A stretch of 64,000 bases of DNA from the NCBI RefSeq assembly GCF_937616625.2, contig NC_065570.1, positions 36,711,665 through 36,775,664 of the forward strand, written 5' to 3'. The notes below the pieces were generated by a model that saw only the letters and a program-made list of their open reading frames with translations, was not told where the DNA came from and made no database searches. Shown here one piece after another: positions 49,861 through 63,745 of the stretch; position 1 is the stretch's first letter; each line of letters opens with the position of its first letter. The position numbers and the translations under genes are program-made. The DNA is from Mercurialis annua. Its lineage: Eukaryota; Streptophyta; Magnoliopsida; Malpighiales; Euphorbiaceae.

Positions 49861-52800
49861 CTTAGGTAATCAAAACGACGCATTAGAGACACTTGTGACA
49901 CGACATAAGCATGATAATCGAAACGACGCATTAAAGAGACTTGAAACGCGCAATACTAATCTAGCGTCACTTTTTACGCACGCTTTGCTTAATATAACCT
50001 AACCATGCTTAGGTAATCGGAACGACGCGTTAAAGACACTTGAGACGCGACATACTAATCTAGCATCACTTTTCACGCACATTTTGCGTAATATTACCTA
50101 ACCATGCTTAGGTAATCGGAACGACACGTTAAAGAGACTTGAGACGTGACATTCTAACCTAGCAACAGGTTTCACACACACATTGCGTAATATAACTTAA
50201 CCACCCTTAGATAATCGGAATGACGCGTTAAAGAGACTTGAGAGGCGACATAGTGATCTATTATCACTTTTCACGCACACTTTGCGTAATATAACCTAAC
50301 CATGCTTAGGTAATTGGAACGACGCATTAAAGAGAGTTGAGACACTATATACTAATTTAGCGTCACTTTTCATGCACACTTTGCGTAATATAACCTAACC
50401 ATGGTAATCGGAACGACGCGTTAATGAGACTTGAGACTCGACATCCTAGCAACAGGTTTCACGCACACATTGTGCAATATAACTTAACCACGCTTAGGTA
50501 ATCGGAACGACGCGTTAAAGAGACTTGAGACGTGACATAGTGATCTATTGTCACTTTTCACGAACACTTTGCATAATGTAACCTAACCATGCTTAGGTAA
50601 TTGGAACGACGCATTAAAGAGAGTTGAGACACTACATACTAATCTAGCGTCACTTTTCATGCACACTTTGCGTAATATAATCTAACAACGCTTAGATAAT
50701 CGGAACACTCGATAAAGAGACTTGAGACACGCCATACTAATTTAACGTCCCTTTTCCCGCACACTTTGCGTAATACAACCTAACCATGATTAGGTAATCG
50801 GAAAGACGCGTAAAAGAGACTTAAGATGTGACATACTAATCTAGCGTCACTTTTCACGACACTCTGCATAACCTAACCTAACCATGCTTAGCTAATCGGT
50901 ACAACACGTTGAAGAGAATTAAAACGCGACATATTAATCTAGCGTAACTTTCCACGCACACTTTGCGTAATATAACCTAACCATGCTTAGGTAATTGGAA
51001 CGACGCGTTAAATTGAAGTGTGACGTGACATACTGATTTATTGTTACTTTTCACGCACAGTTTGCGTAATATAACCTAACCATGCTTAGGTAATCAGAAC
51101 AACGCGTTAAAGAGAACGGATTCGCGACATACTTATTTAGCGTAACGCTTTACGCACACTTTGCGTAATATAACCTAACCTTGCTTAGGTTATCGGAACG
51201 GCGCGTTAAATAGACGTGTGACGCGACATACTAATTTATTGTTACTTTTCACGCACATTTTGCATAATATGACCTAACCATACTTATCTAGCGTAACTTT
51301 CACGGACACTTTGCGTAATATAACCTAACCATGATTAGGTAATCGGAACGACGCGTTAAATAGACGTGAGACGGGACATTATCTATTGTCATTTTTCACG
51401 CACACTTTGCGTAATATGACCTAACCATTCTTAGGTAATCGAAACGACGCGTCAGAGAGACTTGTGACGCAATATAAGCTTGGTAATCCAAACGACGAGT
51501 TAAAGTGACGTGAGACGCGACATGCTAATCTAGCGTCACTTGTCAAGCACACTTGGCGTAAAATAACCTGACCATGCTTAGGTAATCGGAAGCACACGCT
51601 AAAGAGAATTGAGACGCGCAATACTAATCTATTGTCACTTTTCACGCACGCGTTGCGTTATATAACGGCTAAGGTAATCGAAACGACGCATTAAATAGAC
51701 TCTAAACGCGACTTCCTAAACTAGCGTCACTTTTCACGCACACTTTGCGTAATAACATAACCATGCTTAGGTAATTGGAACGACGCATTAGAGAGACTTG
51801 TGACGCGGTATACTTATCTAGCGTCACTTTTTATGCACACTTTGTGTAATATAACCTAACCATGCTTAGGTAATCCAAACGGCGCGTTAAAGTCACTTGA
51901 GTCGCGCCATACTACTTTAGCGTCACTTTTGACTCACACTTTGTATAATATAAACCATGCTTAGGTAATCGGAACGACACCTTAAAAATACTTGAGACGC
52001 GACATACTAATCTAGCATAACTATTCACGCACTTTTTGCGTAATATAACCTAACCATGCTTAGGAAATAGGAACAACGCGTTAAAGAGACTTGAGACGTA
52101 ACATACTAATCTATTTTCACTTTTCACGCACACTTGTGTAATATAACCTAACCATGCTTAGGTAATCGGAACGACCCGTTAGAGAGACTTGTGACGCGAC
52201 ATAAATATGGTAATCGAAACGACACATTAAAGAGACTTGCGAAGCAACATACTAATCTATTGTCACTTTTCACGCAAACATTGCGTAATATAACCTAAAC
52301 ATACTTAGGTAATCGGAACGACGCGTTAAAGAGACTTGTGATGCGACATACTAATCTAGTGTCACTTTTTACGCACACTTTGAGTAATATAACTAAACCA
52401 TGCTTAGGTAATTGGAACGACGCGTTAGAGAGACTTGTGACGCGACATAAGCATGGTAATCGAAACGACGCGTTAACGAGACTTGAGACGCGCCATACAA
52501 ATCTAGCGTCACTTTTACGCATAATTTGCGTAATATAACCTAACCATGCTTTCGGAACGACTAGTTAAAGAGACTTGAAACGCGACATATTAAATCTAGC
52601 GTCACTTTTCAAGCACACTTTGCGTCATATAACCTAACCATGCTTAGGAAATCGGAATGACTCGTTAAAGAGACTTGAGTAGGGACATCTTGATCTAGCG
52701 TCACTCTTCACGCACACTTGCGTAATATAACCTAATCATGCTTAGGTAATCGGAATGACGCGTTAAAGAGACTTGAGACGCGACATACTAACCTAGCGTC

Positions 52801-55800
52801 ACATACCTAACCATGTTTTGGTAATCAAAACGACGCGTTAAAGAGACTTGAAACGCGCCATACTAATCTAGCGTCACTTTTTTTAAGCACGCTTTGCGTA
52901 ATATAACCTAACCATGGGTAATCGGAACGACGCATTAAAGAGACTTAAGATAAGCATGGTGATCTAAACCTAACCATGCTTAGGTAATCGAAACGACGCG
53001 TTAAAGAGACTTGAGACGCGACATACTAATCTAAACCTAACCATGCTTAGGCAATCGGAACGACGCGTTAAAGGGACTTGAGACGCGACATACTAACCTA
53101 GCAACAGTTTTCACGCACACATTGCGTATTATAACCGAACCATGCTTAAGTAATCGAAACGACGGGTTAAAGAGACTTGAGATGCGTCATACAAATCTAT
53201 TGTTACTTTTCACGCACACTTTGCGTAATATAACCTAACCATGAATAGGTAATCGAACGGCGCCTAATAGAGACTTGAGACGCGACATACTAATTTAGCG
53301 TCACTTTTCACGCACACTTTGCGTAAAATAAACCAGGCTTAGGTGATAGGAACTACGCATTAGAGAGACTTGAGACGCGACATACTAATCTAGCGTCAAT
53401 TTTCACGCACACTTTGCGTAATATAACCTAACCATCCTTAAGTAATCGGAACGACAGTTAAAGAGACGTCAGAGGCGATATACTAATCTAGCGTCACTTT
53501 TCACGAATACTTTGCGTAATTTAACCTAGCCATGCTTAGGTAATCGGAACGACGCGATAAAGACACTTGAGAAGCAACATACTAATCTAACGTCACTTTT
53601 CACGCACACTTTGCGTAATATAACCTACCCATGCTTAGGTAATCAAAACGACACGTTACAGAGACTTGAGACGTGACATACTAATCTAGCGTCACTTTTC
53701 ATGCACAATTCGCGTAGTATAACCTAACCATGCTTCTTAGGTAATCGGAACGACGCGTTAAAGAGACTTCAAACGCGACTAACTAATCTAGCGTCAATTT
53801 TCACGCACACTTTGCATAATATATTCTAACAATGCTTAAGTAATCAGAACACACGTTAAAGAGACTTGAGACACGATATACTAATCTACCTTCCCTTTTC
53901 ACGCTCACTTTACGTAATATAACCTAACCATGCTTAGGTAATCGAAACGACGCGTTAAAGAGACTTGAAACGCGCCATACTAATATAGCGTCACTTTTTA
54001 CGCACGCTTTCACCTAACCATGCTTAGGTAATCGGAACGACGCATCAAAGAGACTTGAGTAGCGACATATTAATCTAGCGTTACTTTTCCCGCACACTTT
54101 GCGTAATATTACCTAACCATGTTTATGTAATCGGACAGTCGCGTTAAAGAGACTTGAGATGCGACATACTAATCTAGCGTCACTTTTCACGCACACTTTA
54201 CGTAATATAACCTAACCATGCTTAGGTAATCGGAATACGTATTAAAGAGACTTGAGACGCGTCATACCAATCTAGCGTCACTTTTCACGCACACTTTGCA
54301 TAAAATAACCTAACCATGCCTAGGTAATCGTAACGATGCGTTAAAAAGACTTGAGATGCTACATACTAATCTATCGTCACTTTTCACGCACACTTTGCGT
54401 AATATAATCTAACCATGCTTAGGTTATCAGAATGACGCTTTAGAGACTCTTGTGACGCGACATATGCTTAGTAATCGAAACGACGCGTTAAAGATAATTA
54501 AAACGCGCCATGCTAATATAGCGTCACTTTTTACGCACGCTTTGCGTAATATCACCTAACCATGCTTAGGTAATCGGAACGACGCATCAAATAGACTTGA
54601 GTAGCGACATATTAATCTAGCGTCACTTTTCCCGCACACTTTGCGTAATATTACCTAACCATGCTTACGTAATCGGAAAGTCGCGTTAAAGAGACTTGAG
54701 ACGCGACATACTAATCTAGCGTCACTTTTCACGCACACTTTGCGTAAAATAACCTAACCATGCCTAGGATAATCGGAACGACGCGTTAAAAAGACTTGAG
54801 ATGCTACATACTAATCAATTGTCACTTTTCACGCACACTTTGAGTAATAAAATCTAACCATGCATAGGTAATCAGAACGACGCGTTAGAAACACATGTGA
54901 CGCGACATAAGCACAGTAATCGAAACGACACGTTAAAGAGACTTGAGACCTAACATACTAATTTAACGTCACTTTTCACTTACACTTTGCGTAATATAAC
55001 TAAACCATGCTTAGGTAATCGGAATGACGAGTTAAAGAGACTTGAGACACGACATACTAATCTAGCGTTACTTTTCACGCACACTACCTAACCATGCTTA
55101 GGTAATCGGAACGACGCGTTAAAGAGACTTGAGACGCGACATACTAATATATCCGTCACTTTTCACGCACACTTTGCATAATACAACCTAACCATGATTA
55201 GGTAATCGGAAAGATGCTTTAAAGACACTTGAGACACGACATACTAACCTAGCAAAAGATTTCACGCACACATTGCGTAATATAACCTAACCATGAACAG
55301 AACGAAGCGTTAAAGAGACTTGAGACGCGACATACTAATCTAGCGTCACTTTTCACACACACTTTTCGTAATATAACTTAACCATGCTTAGGTATCAGAA
55401 CGACGCGTTAGAGACACTTGTGACGGGACATAAGCACCGTAATCGAAACGGCACGTTAAAGAGACTTGAAACGCGCCATACTAATCTAGCGCCACTTTTT
55501 ATGGACGCTTTGCGTAATATATCCTAACCATTAGGTGACTGGATCGACGCGTTAAAGAAACTTGAGACGCGACATACTAATCTAGCGTCACTTTTCATGC
55601 ACACTTTGCGTAATACGACCTAACCATGCTTAGGTAATTGGAACGACGCTTTAAAGAGACTTGAGATCGACATACTAACCTAGCAACAGTTTTCACGCAC
55701 ACATTGCGTAATATAATCGAACCATGCTTTGGTAATCGGTACGACGCGTTAAAGAGACTTAAGAGCGCGACATACTAATCTAACGTCACTTTTCACGGAC

Positions 55801-56650
55801 ACTTCGCGTAAAATAACCTAACCATGCTTAGGTAATCGGAACGACACGATAAAGAGACTTAACCATGATTTGGTAATCAGAACGACGTGTTAGAGAGGCT
55901 TGTAACGTGACAAAGATGCATTAAAGAGACTTGAGACGCGACGTACTAATCAAGGGTCACTTTTTACGCACACTTTGCGTAATATAACTTAACCATGCTT
56001 AGGTAATCGTAACAACGCGTCAAAGAGACTTGTGCATGACATACTGATCTAGCGACGCTCTTAAGGCGCACTTGGCGTAATATAACATAACCATGTTTTG
56101 GTAATCGGAACGACGCGTTAAAGAGACATGAGACACGACATACTAATCTAGCGTAACTTTTGACGCACACTTCGCGTAATATAACCTAACCATGCTTAGG
56201 TAATCAAAACACACGTAATATAACCTAACGACGCGTTTTAAAGACTTGAGACACGACATACTAATATATTGTCAATTTTCACGCACACTTTGCGTAATAT
56301 AACCTAACCATGCTTAGGTAATCAGAACGACACGTTAGAGAAACTTGTGACGCGACAATGGTAATCGAAAAGACGCGTTAAAGAGACTTGTAACGTGCCA
56401 TACTAATCTAGCGTCACTTTTTACGCACACTTTGCATATTATAACCTAACTATGCTTAGCTAATCGGAACGACGCTTTAAAGAGACTTGAGACACGACAT
56501 ACTATTCTAGCGTCACTTTTCGGGTACATTTTGCGTAATATAAACTAACCATGCTTTGGTAATCAGAACGATGCGTTAGAGAGACTTGTGACGCGACATA
56601 CTAACATATCAACAGTTTCCACGCACACATTGTGTAATATAACCTAACCA
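49860..56650 (-). repeat. large inverted repeat, right arm (about 6.7 kb)
   Basis: Reverse-complement partner of 41383-47508. The arms are clearly homologous but not identical (about nine bases in ten by eye, with many indels), so this is an old or rapidly diverging inverted duplication. Outside the arm, at 56650-57860, the sequence instead mirrors about 2815-1700. Confidence 0.88.
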
Positions 56651-57510
56651 TGCTTAGGTAATCGAAACGACGCGTTAAAGAGACTTGAGATGCGACATAC
56701 TATTCTAGCGTTACTTTTCACGCACATTTTACGTAATATGACCTAACCATGCTTAAATAATCGGAACGACGCTTTAGAGAGACTTGTGACGCGACATACT
56801 AACCTAGCAACAGTTTTAACGCACACATTGCGTAATATAACCCAACCATGCTTAGGTAATCACAACAACGCGTTAAAGAGACTTGAGATGCGACATACTA
56901 AACTAGCGTCACTTTTCACGCACACTCTTCGTAATATAACCTAACCATGCTTAGGTAATCGTAATACGCATTAAAGAGACTTGAGGCGTCACATACCAAT
57001 CTACCATCAGTTTTCACACACATTTTGCGTAAAATAACTTTACCATGCCTAGGTAATCAGAACGAGGCGTTAAAGAGACTTGAAACGAGACATACTAATC
57101 TATTGTCACTTTTCACGCACACTTGTGACGCTATATAAGCACAGTAATCGAAACGACGCGTTAAAGACACTTGAAACGCGCCATACTAATCTAGCGTCAC
57201 TTTTTACGTACGCTTTGCGTAATATAACCTAGCCATGCTTAGGTAATCATAATGACGCGTTAAAGATACTTGAGACGCGACATATTAATCTAGCGTCACT
57301 TTTCACGCACACATTGCGTAATACAACGTAACCATGATTAGGTAATCGGAACAACGCTTTAAAGAGAGTTGAGACGCGATATACTAACCTAGCAACAGAT
57401 TTCACGCACACATTGCGCAATATAACCTAACCATGCTTTGGTGATCGGAACGACGCTTTAAAGAGAATTGAGACGCGACATACTAATCTAGCGTCGCTTT
57501 TCACGCACAC
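56620..57510 (-). repeat. about 0.89-kb duplication, copy 1
   Basis: Colinear with 59466-60356 at offset about 2846; both carry CATACTATTCTAGCGTTAC, the CTCTTCGTAATATAAC box and CACTTGTGACGC joined to ATATAAGCACAG. Confidence 0.85.
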
Positions 57511-59465
57511 TTTGCGCTATATAATCTAACCATACTTAGGTAATCGGAACACGCGTTAAAGGGACTTAAGAAGCGACATACTAATTTAGCGTCACTTTTC
57601 ACGCACACTCTGCGTAAAATAACCTAACCATGCTTAGGTAATCGGAATGACACATTAAATAGACTTGCGACGCGACATACTGATCTATTGTCACTTATTA
57701 CGCACACTTTGCGTAATATAACCTAACCATGTGTTGGTAATCAGGACGACGTGTTGGAGAGACTTGTAACGTGACATAAGCATGGTAATCGAAACGATGC
57801 GTTCAAGAGACTTTTTACGCATACTTTGCGTAATATAACTTAACCATGCTTAGGTAATCGTAACAACACGTTAAGGAGACTTGTGATTCGACATACTAAT
57901 CTAGCGACACTATTAACGCGCACTTGGCATAATATAACATAACCATGCTTTGGTAATCGGAACGACGCGTTAAAGAGACTTGAGATGTGACATACTAATC
58001 TAGCGTCACTTTTCACACACACTTTGCTTAATATAATCTAAACATGCTTAGGTAATCGAAACGACGCGTTACAGAGAATTGAGACACGACATACTAATCG
58101 ATTATCACTTTTCATGCACACTTTGCGTAATATAACCTAACCATGCTTTTGTAATCGGAACGATGTGGTAGAGAGACTTGTAACATGACATAAGTATGGT
58201 AATCGAAACGATACGTTAAAGAGACTTGAGACACGCAATACTAATCTAACGTTACTTTTTACGCACACTTTGCGTAATATTACTTAACCATGCTTATGTA
58301 ATCGTAACAACGTGTTAAGAAGACTTGTGACGCGACATACTAATCTAGCGACAGTTTTAACATAACCATGCTTTGGTCATGGGAACGACGCGTTAAAGAG
58401 ACTTGAGACGTGACATACTAATCTAGCGTCACTTTTCACGCACACTTTGCGTAATATAATCTAACCATGCTTAGATAAAGGGACTTGAGACGCGACATAC
58501 AAATCTAGCGTCACTTTTCACGCACACTTTGTGTAAAATAACCTAACCATGCTTAAGTAATCGGAATCTATTTTCACTTTTCATGCACACTTTGCGTAAT
58601 ATAACCTAACCATGCTTAAGTAATCAGAATGACGCATTAGAGACAATTGTGTCGCGACATAAGCATGGTAATCAGAACGACGCATTAGAGACACTTGTTA
58701 CGCGACATAAGCATGGTAATCGAAACGACGCATTAAAGAGACTTGAAACACGCAATACTAATCTAGCGTCACTTTTTACGCACGCTTTGCTTAATATAAC
58801 CTAACCATGCTTAGGTAATCGGAACGACGGGTTAATGACACTTGAGACGCGACATACTAATCTAGCATCACTTTTCACGCACATTTTGCGTAATATAACC
58901 TAACCATGCTTAGGTAATCGGAACGACGCGTAAAAGAGACTTGAGACGCGACATTCTAACCTAGCAACAGTTTTCACGCACACATAGCGCAATATAACTT
59001 AACCACGCTTAGGTAATCGGAATACGCATTAAAAAGACTCGAGACACGACATACTAATCTATTGTCACTTTTCACGCACACTTTGCATAATATAACCTAA
59101 CCATGTTTAGGTAATTGGAACAACGCATTAAAGAGAGCGGAGACACTACATACTAATCTAGCGTCATTTTTCATGCACACTTTGCGTAATATAACCTAAC
59201 AATGCTTACGTAACCGGAACATGTTTAAAGAGACTTGAGAGACGCCATACTAATCTAACGTCCCTTTTCACGCACACTTTGTGTAATACAACCTAACCAT
59301 GATTAGGTAATCGGAAAGACGCGTTAAAGAGACTTCAGACGTGACATACTAATCTAGGGTCACTTTTCACGATACTTTGCGTAACCTAACCTAACCATGC
59401 TTAGCTAATTGGTACAACGCGTTGAAGAGAATTGAAACGCGACATACTAATCTAGCGTCACATTT

Positions 59466-60356
59466 CACGCACACATTGCGTAATATAACCTAACCATGCT
59501 TAGGTAATCGAAACGACGCGTTAAAGAGACTTGAGATGCGACATACTATTCTAGCGTTACTTTTCACGCATATTTTACGTAATATGACCTAACCATGCTT
59601 AAACGATCGGAACGACGATTTAGAGAGACTTGTGACGCGACATAATAACCTAGCAACAGTTTTCACGCACACATTGCGTCATATAACCTAACCATGCTTA
59701 GGTAATCGCAACGACGCGTTAAAGAGACTTGAGATGCCACATACTAAACTAGCGTCACCTTTCACGCACACTCTTCGTAATATAACCTAACCATGCTTAG
59801 GTAATCGTAATACGCATTGAAGAGACTTGAGACGTCACATACCAATCTAGCGTCAGTTTTCACACACACTTTGCGTAAAATAACTTAACCATGCCTAGGT
59901 AATCAGAACGACGCGTTAAAGAGACTTGAGACGCGACTTACTAATCTATTGTCACTTTTCACGCACACTTGTGACGCGATATAAGCACAGTAATCGAAAT
60001 GACGCGTTAAAGACACTTGAAACGCGCCATACTAATCTAGCGTCACTTTTTACGTACGCTTTGCGTAATATAACATAGCCATGCTTAGGTAATCATAACG
60101 ACGCGTTAAAGATACTTGAGACGCGACATATTAATCTAGAGTCACTTTTCACGCACACATTGCGTAATACAACGTAACCATGATTAGGTAATCGGAACAA
60201 CGCTTTAAAGAGAGTTGAGACGCGATATACTAACCTAGCAACAGATTTCACGCACACATTGCGCAATATAACCTAACCATGCTTTGGTAATCGGAAGGAC
60301 GCTTTAAAGAGAATTGAGATGCGGCATACTAATCTAGCGTCACTTTTCACGCACAC
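59466..60356 (-). repeat. about 0.89-kb duplication, copy 2
   Basis: Second copy of 56620-57510. It is followed at 60361-60490 by a short copy of 57831-57960 (offset 2530), so about 320 bp present at 57510-57830 is missing here. Confidence 0.85.
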
Positions 60357-62589
60357 TTTGCGTAATATAACTTAACCATGCTTAGGTAATCGTAACAACA
60401 CGTTAAGGAGACTTGTGATTCGACATACAAATCTAGCGACACTATTAACGCGCACTTGGCATAATATAACATAACCATGCTTTGGTAATCAGAACGAAGC
60501 ATTAAAGAGAATTGAGACACGACATACTAACCTAGCAACAGTGTTCAAGCACACATTGCGTAATATAACCTAACCATGCTTAGGTAATCGGAACGACGCT
60601 TTAAATAGACTTGGGACAAGACATACTAATCTATTTTCACATTTCACGCACACTTTGTGTAATATAACTTAACCATGCTTAGGTAATTGGAACGACGCGT
60701 TAGAGAGACTTGTGACGCGACATAAGCATGGTAATCGAAACGACGCGCTACAGAGAATTGAAATACGACATACAAATCTATTGTCGCTTTTCACGCACAA
60801 TTTGCGTAATATAACCTAACCATGTTAGGTAATCGGAACGAAGAATTAGAGAGACTTGAGATGCAACATACTAATCTAGCGTCACTTTTCACGCACAGTT
60901 TGCTTAATATAACCTAACCATGCTTAGGTAATTGGAACGACGCGTTAGAGAGACTTGTGACACGACATACTAATCTAGCGTCACTTTTCACGCACACTTT
61001 ACGTTAACTAAAACATGCTTAGGTAATCGGAACGACGCGTTAGAGAGACTTGTGAGACGACATAAGCATGGTAATCGAAACGACGCGTTAAAGAGACTTG
61101 AGAAGCACCATACCAATCTAGCGTCACTTTTTACACAGACTTTGCGTAATATAAACTAACCATGCTTAGGAAATCGGAACGAGGCGTTAAAGATACTTTA
61201 GACGCGACATACTAATCTAGTTTCACTTTTCACGCACTCTTTGCGTAATATAACGTATTCATGCTTAGGTAATAGGAATACGCATTAAAAAGACTCGAGA
61301 TGCGACATACTAATATAGCGTAACTTTTCACACACACTTTGCGTAATATAACCAAACCATGCTTAGGTAATTAGAACGACTCGTTAGAGACACTTGTGAT
61401 GCGATATAAGCACAGTAATTGAAATGACGCGTTAAAGAGACTTGAATCGCGCCATACGAATCTAGTGTCACATTTCACGCACACTTTGCGTAATGCAACC
61501 TAATCAAGATTACGTAAGCGGAACGACGCTTTAAAGAGACTTGAGACGCGACATACTAACTTAGCAAAACGCACACATTGCATAATATAACCTAACCATG
61601 CTTTTGTAATCGGAATGACGCGTTAAAGAGATTTGAGACGCGACATACTAATCTAGCGTCACTTTTCACGCACACTTCACGTAAAATAACCTAACCATCC
61701 TTTGTAATCGGAACGGCACGTTAAAGACACTTGCAACGCGACATACTAATGTATTGTCACTTTTCACGCACACTTTGCGTAATATAACCTAACCATGCTT
61801 TGGTAATCGGAACAACGTGTTAGAGAGACTTGTAACGTGACATATGAATGGTAATCGAAACGATACGTTAAAGAGACTTGAGACGCGCCATACTTATCTA
61901 ACGTCACTTTTTACGCACACTTTGCGTAATATTACTTAACCATGCTTAAGTAATCGTAACAACGTGTTAAGAAGACTTGTGACGCGACATACTAATCTAG
62001 CGACAGTTTTAACATAACCATGCTTTGGTCATGGGAACAACGCGTTATTGAGACTTGAGACGTGACATACTAATCTAGCGTCACTTTTCACGCACACTTT
62101 GCGTAATATAATCTAACCATGCTTAGATAAAGGGACTTGAGAGGCGACATACAAATCTAGCGTCACTTTTTGCGCACACTTTGTGTAAAATAACCTAACC
62201 ATGCCTAGGTAATCGGAATGACGCGTTAAAGAGACATGAGATGCGACATACTAATCTATTTTCACTTTTCACGCACACTTTGCGTAATATAACCTAACCA
62301 TGCTTAGGTAATCAGAACGACGCATTAGAGACACTTGTGATGCGACATAAGCATGGTAATCGAAACGACGCATTAAAGAGACACCTGTTACGCGACATAA
62401 GTATGGTAATCGAAACGACGCATTAAAGAGACTTTGAAACGCGCAATACTTATCTAGCGTCACTTTTTACTCACGCTTTGCGTAATATAACCTAACCATT
62501 TTTAGGAAATCGAAACGACGCGTTAAAGAGACTTGAGTAACGACATATTAATCTAGCGCCAATTTTCACGCACACTTTGAGTAATATAA

Positions 62590-63745
62590 CCTAACCATGC
62601 TTAGGTAATCGGAACAACGCGTTAAAGAGACTTGAGACGCGACATACTAATCTAGTTTCACTTTTCACGCACTCTTTACATAATATAACCTATTCATGCT
62701 TAGGTAATTGGAATACGCATTAAAAAGACTCGAGACACGACATACTAATTTCGCATAAAATAACCAAACCATGCATAGGTAATCGGAACGACGCGTTAAA
62801 GAGACTTGAGACACGACAAACTAATTTATTGTCACTTTTCACGCACACTTTGCGTAATATAACCTAAACATGCTTAGGTAATCAGAACGACGCGTTAGAG
62901 ACACTTCTAACGCGACATAAGAACAGTAATCGAAACGACGCGTTAAAGCGACTTGAAACACGCCATACTAATCTAGCGTCACTTTTCACGCACACTTTGC
63001 GTAATACAACCTAATCACGATTAGGAAATCGGAGCAACGTGATAAAGAGACTTGTTGCGTAATATAACCTAACCATGCTTAGGTAATCGGAACGACGCGT
63101 TAAACAGAGTTGAGATGCGACATACTAATCTAGCGTCCCTTTTCAAGCACACTTCGCATAAAATAACCTAACCATGCTTAGGTAATCAGAACGACACGTT
63201 AAAGACACTTGCAACGTGACATACTAATATATTGTCATTTTTCACGCACACTATGCGTAATATAACCTAACCAAGCTTTGGTAATCGGAACGACGTGTTA
63301 CAGAGACTTGTAAAGCGACATAAGCATGGTAATCGAAACGATACATTAAAGAGACTTGAGACACGACATACTAACCTAGCAAGTGTTTTCACGCGCACAT
63401 TGCGTAATATAACCTAACAATGATTTTGTAATCGGAACGACGCGTTAAAGAGAGTTGAGCTGCGACATACTAATCTAGCGTCCCTTTTCACTCACAATTC
63501 GCGTAAAATAACCTAACCATGCTTAGGTAATCGGAACGGCACGTTAAAGACATTTGCAACACGACATACTAATCTATTGTCACTTTTCACGCACACTTTG
63601 CGTAATATAACCTAACCAAGCCTTGGTATTCGGAACGACGTGTTACAGAGACTTGTAAAGCGACATATGCATGGTAATCAAAACGATACATTAAAGAGAC
63701 TTGAGACACGCCATACTAATCTAATGTCAACTTTTACGCATAGTT
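62590..63745 (-). repeat. about 1.15-kb dispersed duplication, copy 2
   Basis: Second copy of 48300-49450. Beyond 63745 the sequence instead matches 60492 onward (GAACGAAGCATTAAAGAG). Confidence 0.88.

Noticed and set aside
41383..56650. Assembly artefact (foldback chimera) as the explanation of the palindrome
   Set aside because: The arms differ by many substitutions and indels and the spacer is a different block, which a single-molecule foldback would not give. Read support should still be checked.
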